From contig CAWIZC010000032.1 of NCBI GenBank assembly GCA_963840445.1, positions 1 to 64,000 of the forward strand: a stretch of DNA of 64,000 nucleotides, read 5' to 3'. Of the stretch, positions 17,640 through 26,377 are shown in pieces. The notes beneath the pieces are model-generated. The model searched no databases and was not told the DNA's origin. It saw nothing but the letters and a program-made list of their open reading frames with translations. The DNA is from AWTP1-13 sp963840445 (lineage in GTDB: Bacteria > Pseudomonadota > Alphaproteobacteria > Rhizobiales > Hyphomicrobiaceae). The position numbers and the translations under genes were made by a program. The first letter of the stretch is position 1. Each line of letters opens with the position of its first letter.

Positions 17640-18170
17640 ATGTCCCAGAGGATGATGGCTCTCGCGCTTGCAAGTACGCTTGTCTTTGGTGCAGGGCTCG
17701 CTCCGGCGTACGCCGCGGAACGTGAGCAGGTGCGTGTGGTGATCAACCTGATCGCGGGAGTGAAGATGCCGTTCCCCCAGAATCTGCGCAACAACGTCGC
17801 GCGGACCGAACGCGTCCAGCTCGATACCAATGACGCAACGGTTGCCTGCTTGCGGCTCGATGACAAGATCAGGTGGTGTTACGAGCACATCGCTGCCGTC
17901 GGCGCGAGAGCAGAGATGTTACGCATTCGCAGCGAACCCGTGGCGGGCCTGATGGTGGGTCAACTCTACCATTACGTCACCGACTTTGATCTTGATGGGT
18001 CGATCGACATTGGGAGCACAACCCGGCTCGACGGTGAGCCACACGCTCCGGTGGGAGTGATTAGTCAATTCTTCCATCGCGCGAGCAATCGCGGCGATCA
18101 ATTTCGCGGTGACTATCAGAAGCTCTATGACGAAGGCATTCAGGTTGCGCTCAAGTACTTGGGCGAATAG
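17640..18170 (+). CDS. Secreted protein with EF-hand-like loop, copy 1
   Basis: A 176-residue protein with a signal peptide (MSQRMMALALASTLVFGAGL, then APAYA before the cut). The mature part starts AEREQVRVVINLIAGVKMPF and contains DFDLDGSIDIGS (about residues 118-129), whose DxDxDG spacing is that of a calcium-binding loop. It ends YDEGIQVALKYLGE. Two cysteines (CLRLDDKIRWC) could form a disulfide. The family is not recognised. A paralogue follows 233 bases downstream on the same strand with the same layout. The ATG at 17640 was chosen because it starts the signal peptide. Confidence 0.75.
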   Translation: MSQRMMALALASTLVFGAGLAPAYAAEREQVRVVINLIAGVKMPFPQNLRNNVARTERVQLDTNDATVACLRLDDKIRWCYEHIAAVGARAEMLRIRSEPVAGLMVGQLYHYVTDFDLDGSIDIGSTTRLDGEPHAPVGVISQFFHRASNRGDQFRGDYQKLYDEGIQVALKYLGE

Positions 18171-18403
18171 GGCTTTCCGTAGACTGCCGGCGGGCCAAGC
18201 TGGCAAAGCCGATAAGCCCGTCGGCTCATTGGGTATTGCCTGGAACAGGACGCAGCCGCTGACTCGGCCACGATGAACATTTTTTTGCCGGCGCAATGAA
18301 CCTTAGACGCTGGCGTGTGTTTAACCGTGGGCTATGCCGCGCACAGGCGAATTCGGGGCCCAGGTCGCCTGAACGTACTGCGGCTCTTCGGAGGGTTTTC
18401 CAA

Positions 18404-18937
18404 ATGCTTGGATCAGCCAAGGCGTTTGTCTCTGCGATTCTGCTGCTTAGTGTCTCGGGTACCTTCGCCCATGCGGCCGAGCGCGAAGATGTGCGCAAAG
18501 TCATCAACCTCGTGACGTCGGTGAAAATGCCCTATCCCGAGAGCCTTTCTCGCAATCGCGCAAAGACGGAACGTGTTTGGCTGGACCGGGAGGGCGCGAT
18601 GACCGGCTGCATCCGGCTCGACGATCGGCGGTGGTGTTACGAGCACATTGCCGCGGCCGGCAATCGGGCGGAAATGTTGCGAATTCGCAACGAACCTTCG
18701 CGCGGCGTCTATATCGATGCACTGTATTATTACATGGTCGATTTCGATCTTGATGGTCTGATCGACACCGGATCAAAGACACAGATCGAAGCCGTTGATC
18801 GGCAGGAACGCACACCGATTGCGCACGTCATTCAGTTCTTCCATCGCAGCACCAAGCGCGGTGAGCCGTTCCAGGCTGATTTCCAGAAGATGTACGACGA
18901 GGGCATCCAAATTGCGCTGAAGTATTTCGGCGAATAG
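18404..18937 (+). CDS. Secreted protein with EF-hand-like loop, copy 2
   Basis: A 177-residue paralogue of the upstream protein: signal peptide (MLGSAKAFVSAILLLSVSGT, then FAHA), AEREDVRKVINLVTSVKMPY, a CIRLDDRRWCYEHIA cysteine pair, DFDLDGLIDTGS at the loop, and YDEGIQIALKYFGE at the end. Identity to copy 1 is roughly half by eye, concentrated in the core blocks, so the duplication is not recent. GGAGG lies 9 bases before the ATG at 18404. The gap between the copies is too long to argue for strict coupling. Role unknown; a periplasmic metal-binding protein is plausible but unproven. Confidence 0.75.
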   Translation: MLGSAKAFVSAILLLSVSGTFAHAAEREDVRKVINLVTSVKMPYPESLSRNRAKTERVWLDREGAMTGCIRLDDRRWCYEHIAAAGNRAEMLRIRNEPSRGVYIDALYYYMVDFDLDGLIDTGSKTQIEAVDRQERTPIAHVIQFFHRSTKRGEPFQADFQKMYDEGIQIALKYFGE

Positions 18938-19134
18938 CACCGGAAGACGGTTAGGCAAAAAGAACTGCCGTCGACGAGCACACTCGGCGAGCTGATGGGG
19001 AACGGTTGGACTTGTGCTTCCGTAGGTGAAGGCGCCTGGCCCCAGGGTGTCCCCCAAGGCCGGGCGCCCGCCGCTCGCCCTGAGGAGGATTACGAGCGAC
19101 TTCCGCACAGGATAACGCGGTTGCATTCGCTCCG

Positions 19135-19365
19135 CTGTCCCCTGGGTAACAGCAAATGGCCGTAGGGTGGCGGCACGTAAACACTCACCGTTTGCAGAAG
19201 CGACCGGTCGGTATTGCGGATCTCGTGCCGATCGCCGCCTCGATCAGAACCATCGTGCCGGCTTTGAGCTTGAGTTGGTGGCCGTTGATGACGGCAACCC
19301 GTCCCCGCGCCCCATTCGAAGACTTTCTTCGCACTGCGAGGTTGAGATTCGGTAGGGCCTTCCAT
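19135..19365 (-). pseudogene. Cupin-domain fragment with one-base frameshift
   Basis: Read on the minus strand, one frame gives VFEWGAGTG and another RVAVINGHQLKLKAGTMVLI; after one missing base near 19240, the sequence continues GDRHEIRNTDRSLLQTVSVY and VPPPYG. Together this is the metal-site region of a small single-domain cupin (strand pattern plus DRHEIRN). Both ends are missing and the next gene begins close by, so it is a non-functional remnant. Confidence 0.55.
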
Positions 19366-19388
19366 TTGGGCTTCCTGAATGTGGGGAT

Positions 19389-22139
19389 TCAGGCGGCGAC
19401 GTCTGCCGTATCGTTGAATTTGCGGCGCATGACGCCGATCTCGCTCGCAGGCACCGGCCGGCCAAGATGAAACCCCTGCACTTCATCAATGCCGATCGCG
19501 CGTACCCAGGCCAGTTGATCGGCGGTCTCGACTCCCTCGGCGGTTGTCGTCATCCCTAAACCGTGACCCAGTGCCACCACAGCCTGAATGATGGTTTCAC
19601 ACTGCTCTTCCTTGCCGAGGCCTTGCGTGAAAGACTGATCAACCTTGATCTTGTCAAAAGGGAAACTGCGCAGGTTGCTCAGGCTCGAGTAGCCGGTGCC
19701 GAAATCATCCATCGAAATGCGCACGCCCAGACCACGCAGGGCGTGCAAGGTTGCCAGGGTCTTCTCCGTGTTCTCCAGAAGCGCCGACTCGGTGATTTCC
19801 AGTTCGAGCTCACTCGCAGATAGACCTGAACTGGCGAGCGCATCCGTGGTGACTTGGACCAGATCACTTTGTTTGAACTGCAGGGGCGACAGATTGACAG
19901 CCACTTTGATGCCCCGCGGCCAGGTGGCAGCTTGCGCACAGGCCGCGCGCAGCGCCCACTCTCCGATGCTGGCGATCAGCCCGGTCTCTTCGGTTAGCGG
20001 AATAAATTCCGTTGGCGAGATGCGCCCGCGTTCGGGATGGTTCCATCGCAACAACGCTTCGAAGGCGGTAATTCTGTTGCTCTCAATATCAACGATCGGC
20101 TGGTAAAATAATTCGAAACCAGCGCTTGCCATCGCATTGCGGAGATCCCGTTCCATCTTGCGGCGCGCATGCATGCGCGCATCCATCTCGGGCTCAAAGA
20201 ACCTGTAGGTGCCCCGTCCCTCCTTCTTGACGCGATAGAGGGCAAGATCAGCATTCTTCAAGAGCTGCTCTGGATCGGCCGCGTCCGAGGGCGCGATAGA
20301 AATGCCGACGCTGGTGCCAATGACGATCTGGTGATCATTAATCTGGTAAGGTGCACCGACGGACTTAATCAAGCGGGAGGCAAGGGATGTTGCTCCCACC
20401 GGTTGGCTGACGCCGCGCTGAAGGACTGCAAATTCGTCGCCGCCCAAACGCGCAACGGTATCTTCGGCTCTGACAGTGTCGATCAGTCGCCGCGCAACGG
20501 CCTTGAGAAGCGCATCGCCGGTGGCGTGCCCGAGCGTATCGTTGACCTCCTTGAAACGGTCGAGATCCAGCCAAAGTATCGCGACTGGCCCTGCCTGTTC
20601 GGGGCACTCGAGGACACGCTCCAGTCGTTCTCGCAGAAGTGACCGGTTAGCAAGATCAGTCAACGCATCATAATGCGCCATATGTCTAATCCGCGCTTCG
20701 ATATTGCGCTGTTCGGTGATGTCTTCGTGAGTAGCGACGTAACCGCCGCCAGGCATCGGCCGGTGCTTGATGAGGATGGAGCGACCATCGTTGAGTTCGG
20801 TGATCCGCGCGGTCGGAACGTTCTGGGCAGCGGCTGAAAACACCTCTTGCGCCTGGCCGCTCTCCGCATCGGCGGCGTAGAGCCCGCTCGCTATGCGGTG
20901 CGCAAGAATTTCCTGCAGGGTGGCTCCGGGCGCGGTTAGCCGTACAGGTAAGCCATAGATTCGCGCAAATTGGCCGTTGCAGACCACCAGTCGCTGCTCG
21001 TGGTCGAACATGCAAAGTCCCTGCGACATATTATTGAGAGCTGTGTCAAATCGCAGGTTCTGCGCCTGCAAGGCCTGCTCACGCCGCTTTAGCTCTGTGA
21101 TATCAATGCGGACACCAATTGATCCACCATCGGCGGTCCGACGCTCGTGGATGCGTAGCCAGCGTCCATAGGGCAGACGCTGTTCATGTGTGTGTTGTGG
21201 CTGCCTATGGCGGGCCAAGCGCTCCGCAAGCCACGCTTCTTCGCATCCTTTTGCGTCGGGGTATTGTCTACGCGCAAGGCCGGCACGCACTAAGTCTTCG
21301 AAACGCCGTCCCGCGACAACTTCATCGGCGTTTTCGCCGTACAGTTCGGCGTACCGGGTGTTCCAAAGGACGAGGCGATCCTGGGCATCAAACAGCGCCA
21401 AGCCTTCAGGAACAATCCTAAACGCCTCGAGAAGCGTGGCGTGGGCCTTCCGGGCCTCCCGAGCGGCGACTTCGGCCACAGCTTGCGCAGCAACCAACTT
21501 CTCTTCGGCCTGGTGTTTCTCCTTCGATCGGCGGTACCATGCGATGGCTGGTATCGCAAAGGACAGGCTGGTAAGCAGGCAGAGCGCGGCGGCTGCTCTT
21601 AGGAAAGTGTCATAGAAGCTGTCTCTTTGTGCGGTCTGATCCACATAGGCCGCAACGACGGCGACAACGCGTCCGTTCGAGGTGACGGGCATGACCGCGC
21701 GCGCAAAAAAGGGTGGTTGATCCAATCCTGTCCCGTCCCTCGTTTCCACAATAGGCTGTGCTGTCTTGGCCACGAGTGCCGCTTCGGTGCTGAAATCCGA
21801 AACGCTGGCAAGCGTGACCTCGTCATGATCTGATATCAGCAAAGAAAATCCATTGCGGTCGTATATCTCGTAGCGGAACACCTGATCCGATTTCTGCGAT
21901 TGGTGGAAAAAGGCCATGCTGGCGAGGGATGGCTTCTCTCCCGCGGCGATCTGTTCAAGATCGGCAACGTTTGAGGCCAAGTACTGCGCCCAGCTGCGCG
22001 CGGCGCCGGTAGCATTCTGATAGAGCAAGTACCGCGTTGTGATTTGCACGACGACCCATGTACCGCCGACAAGGATACACAGCAGTGCCACGAAGCCAAT
22101 AATACTGCGTGCCGCGGATTTGCTGAGGATCGAGATCAT
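19389..22139 (-). CDS. Membrane-bound PAS-GGDEF-EAL cyclic-di-GMP enzyme
   Basis: A 916-residue signalling protein. Two transmembrane helices (about 12-34 and 181-203) enclose a periplasmic sensor of about 145 residues. Two PAS-type regions follow (about 235-345 and 360-470), then a GGDEF domain with an intact ARLGGDEFAVLQ active site (about 566) and an EAL domain with EALLRWNHPERG (about 693) and DDFGTGYSSL. Both catalytic motifs look complete, so it could make or break cyclic-di-GMP, with one activity perhaps only regulatory. Its ATG overlaps the stop of the TRAP-type binding-protein gene (ATGA, 22136-22139), so the two are co-translated. That suggests a periplasmic ligand is read by the binding protein and passed to this enzyme. 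Confidence 0.93.
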   Translation of the reverse strand: MISILSKSAARSIIGFVALLCILVGGTWVVVQITTRYLLYQNATGAARSWAQYLASNVADLEQIAAGEKPSLASMAFFHQSQKSDQVFRYEIYDRNGFSLLISDHDEVTLASVSDFSTEAALVAKTAQPIVETRDGTGLDQPPFFARAVMPVTSNGRVVAVVAAYVDQTAQRDSFYDTFLRAAAALCLLTSLSFAIPAIAWYRRSKEKHQAEEKLVAAQAVAEVAAREARKAHATLLEAFRIVPEGLALFDAQDRLVLWNTRYAELYGENADEVVAGRRFEDLVRAGLARRQYPDAKGCEEAWLAERLARHRQPQHTHEQRLPYGRWLRIHERRTADGGSIGVRIDITELKRREQALQAQNLRFDTALNNMSQGLCMFDHEQRLVVCNGQFARIYGLPVRLTAPGATLQEILAHRIASGLYAADAESGQAQEVFSAAAQNVPTARITELNDGRSILIKHRPMPGGGYVATHEDITEQRNIEARIRHMAHYDALTDLANRSLLRERLERVLECPEQAGPVAILWLDLDRFKEVNDTLGHATGDALLKAVARRLIDTVRAEDTVARLGGDEFAVLQRGVSQPVGATSLASRLIKSVGAPYQINDHQIVIGTSVGISIAPSDAADPEQLLKNADLALYRVKKEGRGTYRFFEPEMDARMHARRKMERDLRNAMASAGFELFYQPIVDIESNRITAFEALLRWNHPERGRISPTEFIPLTEETGLIASIGEWALRAACAQAATWPRGIKVAVNLSPLQFKQSDLVQVTTDALASSGLSASELELEITESALLENTEKTLATLHALRGLGVRISMDDFGTGYSSLSNLRSFPFDKIKVDQSFTQGLGKEEQCETIIQAVVALGHGLGMTTTAEGVETADQLAWVRAIGIDEVQGFHLGRPVPASEIGVMRRKFNDTADVAA

Positions 22140-23155
22140 TCTCGCTGCGAGTTCGCCACTCTAGATTTGGTGATCTCTCCCCGCACCATGCTGAGTAGCT
22201 CCGCATTGCGAGGGTTCCTCGCTAGCCAATCATCTATGACGCTTGCAAAGGCTCGCTCGATTCGGAGCTGATCCGCGGTTGAAGGAAATATAACATGTCG
22301 TCTTGGATCAGTTATCAGCTCCTGCATGGATTTGGCGTTGATGTCTTTAAAGAACTTGTTGGCCTGGGCCACTGACCATTCGCCGCTGTATTTGCGAATG
22401 ATGTCCTGAGCCGCTTGCGGCAACCTGGCGAACTTGCTTCGGTTCATGACAAGCGCCAGCGAGGGTGCATCGGCATGTATGATGTAGTGGTAGGTCGCCA
22501 AGCGACCGACACCGAACTCTGCAAGCATCGAGGGCGGGATTGCTGCGCCATCGATCGCACCGCTACCGATTGCCTCGGCTATCTGATTTACGGGCATGAC
22601 AACGGCCCGCATGCCAAGCTTCTCGAACGTGGCGACTTCGGTCGGATTATTGGCACGTATTTTTAGTCCCTTGAGGTCATCGAGGGAGGCGATCGGTCGG
22701 CGAGTGTGGATGCTGTGCGGTTCAACGGTGAAGGCCGCTATAACGACAAAGTCCTCATATCCGCGCAATGCGTTTACTGCGATCATTCGCGTGTAAGCAA
22801 GGCTCGCTTCCTGCTGGTCGCGAAATAGCCCTGGCAATTCAATGACGGCATTGTCCGGAAACTGCTCCGCGGAATAGCCCGGAATAATATAGGCGATGTC
22901 GGCCGACCCATCCCTCACTAATTGGGGTTGCTGAACGGGAACCTTACCAAGCGCACCTCCAAAGAAGACCTCGATCTCAAGCCCACCCTCCTTTTCGGAA
23001 TTGACAGCATCGACAAACGGCTTGACGCCGCCCCGGTATAAGAGTGCGCTATCAGAGGAAAAGAATGCCAGTCTAAGCTTGATCGGCTCAGCGAGACAGG
23101 CCACTGGACACAGCACGCAGAACGCTACCGCGCATCGCAGCAGGATCGTTCGCAC
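22136..23155 (-). CDS. dctP: TRAP (DctP-family) periplasmic binding protein without permease genes
   Basis: A 339-residue exported solute-binding protein. Signal peptide MRTILLRCAVAFCVLCPVAC-LA; mature start EPIKLRLAFFSSDSA. DctP family blocks are visible: GGALGKVPVQQPQLVRDGSA, DIAYIIPGYSAEQFPD, SLDDLKGLKIRANNPTEVA, and IGSGAIDGAAIPPS, which contains the region that contacts the carboxylate ligand. No DctQ or DctM membrane gene lies on either side. Instead the gene is translationally coupled to a GGDEF-EAL membrane protein, so a sensory role rather than transport is likely. The ligand is unknown, though carboxylates are usual for the family. Confidence 0.9.
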   Translation of the reverse strand: MRTILLRCAVAFCVLCPVACLAEPIKLRLAFFSSDSALLYRGGVKPFVDAVNSEKEGGLEIEVFFGGALGKVPVQQPQLVRDGSADIAYIIPGYSAEQFPDNAVIELPGLFRDQQEASLAYTRMIAVNALRGYEDFVVIAAFTVEPHSIHTRRPIASLDDLKGLKIRANNPTEVATFEKLGMRAVVMPVNQIAEAIGSGAIDGAAIPPSMLAEFGVGRLATYHYIIHADAPSLALVMNRSKFARLPQAAQDIIRKYSGEWSVAQANKFFKDINAKSMQELITDPRRHVIFPSTADQLRIERAFASVIDDWLARNPRNAELLSMVRGEITKSRVANSQRE

Positions 23156-23839
23156 AGTTGTTCCTTTCTAGACTAGGAATCTGCGCCCGTGGATTAGGCG
23201 AAGGTGCATTTGACGGACAGTTTACCGCAACGGGACATCGTTTCTTTCATTCGGCATACTTTACTGGCGGTTAATTTGCGTCGCCATCCCGCGAAGGATG
23301 CGGCACTCGTGGCGCCCGGCGATTCAGCCTCAATTGGTGGGACCTTCGATTTGCCGTATCCCCATTTCGGGGGAGACTTCAGCCGGTCGTCGTTGACAGG
23401 GCTAAAACAAACTACGCGGCGAGCCCGGCTGTTGCGGCACGGTCGCCCCAAGCACTTGGCAGCGTGCGCTCGGACGACGTGGAAACTAAACCCGCCGTTG
23501 ATTTTGACCGGTCCGGAGGTCGCGGCCGCACGTCCGAAATGCCCCCACCATCTGACGACTCCGCGAGGTGTGGTATGCGTGTCGTTTCGGACTGGGTGCG
23601 GCCGCCGCAACCGAGTGGAGATCAGCATTGAGAAGGGTTGGGTCACAGGTAAAGATCACACCTGCACTCTACGGCAGGACACCCTTCCGTATCTTGGGTG
23701 ATGTCAACGGTCTGTCTCAAAGCCGCCGCTCCCTCGGGAGGCTCAGCAACCACAGGCAGCGCCACAGCTCCTCGGTCTGGCTTCACCACTTCCGCAACAA
23801 AATCTGCCGGAACCCGACGTGTCGGGATTGCTGTCGCCT
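23156..23839. other. No supported gene
   Basis: About 680 bases upstream of the binding-protein gene. Frames of 100-165 codons occur on both strands, but none has family motifs or a credible start. The promoter of the binding-protein operon should lie near 23160-23220. Confidence 0.4.
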
Positions 23840-24031
23840 ACGCGTCTGCGGGTTCTTGCAGAGTCCGCGCGCACTTTCGAGGAAAAGCAACGCAACGGGG
23901 CTAAGTGTGCGGTTATTCAGCGTGACGATTCCGCTTGGCACGCGGGCGATCGGCGACTCAACGGGCAAGACCTTGAGCTCAGGGCGCCCAGTGGGAAATC
24001 TCAAAGCGGAGGCGGGGATGAGCGACGGCAC
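23840..24031 (-). pseudogene. C-terminal fragment of a LysR-family regulator
   Basis: The minus strand reads SALRFPTGRPELKVLPVESP, then SGIVTLNNRTLSPVALLFLE and SARGLCKN. That is the end of a LysR effector domain (LKVLPVELP, GIVTLKNRTLSPVA-LFIECAR in relatives). The DNA-binding helix-turn-helix and most of the ligand domain are absent upstream, so only a stub remains. Confidence 0.55.
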
Positions 24032-24259
24032 CGATGAGGCCGACCGCCGCCCCGACGTAAGCGCGCCCCCACGGACGCGCTCGCGGACGTAGGAACACGT
24101 CGGATCGAAGCCGCGGCATCTGTCCCTGCTCGCGGCCGGTCTTTAGCAGGCGCGAAGCGAAATCAACAAAAACTGCAGTTCCGGCTAGAGCATTCCTTTC
24201 CAGCGAGCGTGGGTCCAGGGACATGACCTCAAAGTTCGACGAGCAAGCCGAGATCCGGC

Positions 24260-25090
24260 TGCTTCATGGTCGACTACGTCGCTTTGCTCGTCAGGCTGAT
24301 CGGCCTGAGCCGGTCTTATTTGGAAACTCGGCGAATGCGCGGAGACCCAGGCCGCTACACCATCGTCGCAAAAGACCGTTACGGCTGTGCAACGCGCCGA
24401 CAAAAAGGCCTCTGCGGAAATACACGCACCATAACGCGCGGGGAACTCGAAGCACGGGTCTTGGATGGGCTAAAGGATCGGTTGCTGGCTCCGGATCTCG
24501 TGAAAGAGTTCGTACTAGAATTCAACGCGGAGATCGAAAGACATCGAGCCGCGGCAAAGGCTCGATGCCTCGCGCAAGCGCGCAATTTAGCCGACATCGA
24601 ACGAAAGATCGGCTCCATGATCAAGGCCATCGAAGACGGGATGTATCACCCGGCGATGAAGGAAAGGATGGCTCAGCTGGAGGCCTATCGCGCTGCCATG
24701 ATCGCCGGGGCGGTGCCGATCGAGGCTCCAAAGGTCGAGGTGCTGGTGCACCCAAATCTGCCGGAGCTTTATCGCCGTAAGGTGAGCGAGCTGGAACAGC
24801 TGCTTGAGGCAGGCACCGAGCGCGATGAGGCCAGAGACCTGATCCGTTCGATGATCGACCGAGTGGTGCTCACGCCACGCAAGACCGCGAGCGGCCTCGA
24901 TGCAACGCTCTACGGCGAGCTTGGCGCGATTTTGGCCATATGTGCGGTGGCCACTACGGGCACGACCGCTCCCACAACAAGGGGGAGTCAACTCTCGGTG
25001 GTTGCGGGGGCACGCAACCATCTTAATTTGCAGCTTGGTCAGCTGCTATCGGCAGTCCTTGCTCACGTCGAGAGGCCGAGCCTCGGGTAG
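24260..25090 (+). pseudogene. C-terminal part of a large serine recombinase, frameshifted
   Basis: The readable piece covers the zinc-ribbon end (YTIVAKDRYGCATRRQKGLC), TRTITRGELEARVLDGLKDR, a long coiled segment (AKARCLAQARNLADIERKIG) and MIDRVVLTPR, the order found near the C-terminus of phage/ICE-type serine recombinases. The preceding CxxC of the zinc ribbon is scrambled: a one-base-shifted reading restores AGLIWKLGEC. The catalytic N-terminal domain with its serine is missing altogether. It is dead, but marks the former site of an integrating element. The last 40 residues are not typical and may be read-through. Confidence 0.7.
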
Positions 25091-25278
25091 ACTGTACTAT
25101 CAAGCGCCCCGCCAGTGGCGAATCAGGGCAACCTCAAACGATGAGGCCGGGCCGCCAAACAATGGGAATGGATCGAAACCACACTTGACGCCCGCCCGGC
25201 CACTCCTGACGGTAGGATGTCAAAAGGCGTTCGCTAACCTCCTTGCGACTGGTTATCCCAACGACTGGAGTTGAGCCC

Positions 25279-25644
25279 ATGGCCGACACCGAACCACACC
25301 GCGCGACCCTGCAGGAGCTCAACCGCAACTACATTAGGTCCGTCGATGAAGCCGATGTCGCCTGGTTTGACGCTAACCTCGCGGCCGACTTCTTCAACAC
25401 CAACCCCGATGGCACCTTCATCGACCGCAAGGCGTTTCTTGCGCAGATCGGCCGTGGATCCTCGGTCAAGAACATCCGCGAGCATGACGTGCTGATCCGT
25501 ATTCTCGGCGACTTCGCCATCATCCACGCGCGCACCAGCTATCAGAAACCGGACGGTAGCCAGGGCGCCGGCCGCTACACCGACGATTGGCAGTTTCGCG
25601 ATGGGCGCTGGCAATGCGTCTCGGCTCACGTGACGCGTATGTAG
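25279..25644 (+). CDS. SnoaL/NTF2-like small protein
   Basis: A 121-residue soluble protein of the DUF4440/SnoaL-like NTF2 fold. It starts MADTEPHRATLQELNRNYIR, with the long N-terminal helix, DVAWFDANLAADFFNTNPDG, DRKAFLAQIGRG, and the C-terminal sheet (DFAIIHARTSYQKPDG, DDWQFRDGRWQCVSAHVTRM). The cone-shaped fold serves as an enzyme (isomerase, hydrolase) or binding domain; the reaction cannot be inferred. I chose the ATG at 25279 rather than an in-frame earlier codon because the fold begins there. It stands between the recombinase remnant and a convergent cupin gene. Confidence 0.75.
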   Translation: MADTEPHRATLQELNRNYIRSVDEADVAWFDANLAADFFNTNPDGTFIDRKAFLAQIGRGSSVKNIREHDVLIRILGDFAIIHARTSYQKPDGSQGAGRYTDDWQFRDGRWQCVSAHVTRM

Positions 25645-25782
25645 GCCGGCAGCTAACGACCAACTCACCTCGCATCGGAGGTGCTTCACGCCCAGCAGAC
25701 GGCTTGGTTCTGGTGACCCGCAGCAACAACCACAGCTCCACGCCGCGAGCCCATTTGCGGGAATGCTCTCGCGGCGAGCGCA

Positions 25783-26142
25783 TCAGGCCCGAAAAACGGT
25801 AGGGCCAAGGTGGCCGTCTATGAACAGCGCCAACCATACCGTCGGATGATCGGGATCAGTCCATTCGACGCGGTGGCGGCAATGCGCCGGCAAGTACACC
25901 GCATCTCCTGGCCCCAGGACGAGCTTTTCCGCTTCACCGGCAATCACAAGGCGAGCACGCCCCTTCAGAAGCATGACCCATTCAGCCTCTTTCTGGTCGT
26001 ACCAGAATCCCTGTGGCGAGACCTGACCGAACGAGATGATGCGCTGCAACCGAATGCCGTGCGCGGTGATCAGGGTCTCGCTCATCTCCGCGTCGCATGC
26101 AGAGGGCAGAGATGTCAGCAGATTGCGTAAGGTCGGCAGCAT
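25783..26142 (-). CDS. Single-domain cupin protein
   Basis: A 119-residue cupin. After the leader (LRNLLTSLPSACDAE) come QRIISFGQVSPQGFWYDQKE, EWVMLLKGRARLVIAG, and PGDAVYLPAHCRHRVEWTDP, with two histidines in the second cupin motif. The first motif is degenerate: WYDQKEAEWV carries Glu but no His pair. Relatives are found widely in Hyphomicrobiales as small metal-binding or signalling proteins. Start at 26142, which gives the family's usual length. It runs convergently with the SnoaL-like gene and shares no operon partner. Confidence 0.75.
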   Translation of the reverse strand: MLPTLRNLLTSLPSACDAEMSETLITAHGIRLQRIISFGQVSPQGFWYDQKEAEWVMLLKGRARLVIAGEAEKLVLGPGDAVYLPAHCRHRVEWTDPDHPTVWLALFIDGHLGPTVFRA

Positions 26143-26377
26143 CCAGCCTCCATTTCAGACGCCGTCATGTCGACGTTCCGTCTCGACAGCACGAGGCGAG
26201 CTTAGCTTATTGCCATTGCCCGGCGTACGGGCTCTTCCGGCAACATGTCGACGGTGTTCTTGAGGCAGCGGTCTGGGCGTCCAGTCCTCGATATCGTGCG
26301 CCGATGGTCCAGGTGGTTGATCGCAGGTCCTTCTCGATACGATGGGCCTCAACGTTGCTGACAGGCCGCAGATCGCA

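Noticed and set aside
23194..23701. Overlapping frames of 150-165 codons on both strands
   Set aside because: No family motifs, no credible ribosome-binding site and unbalanced composition.
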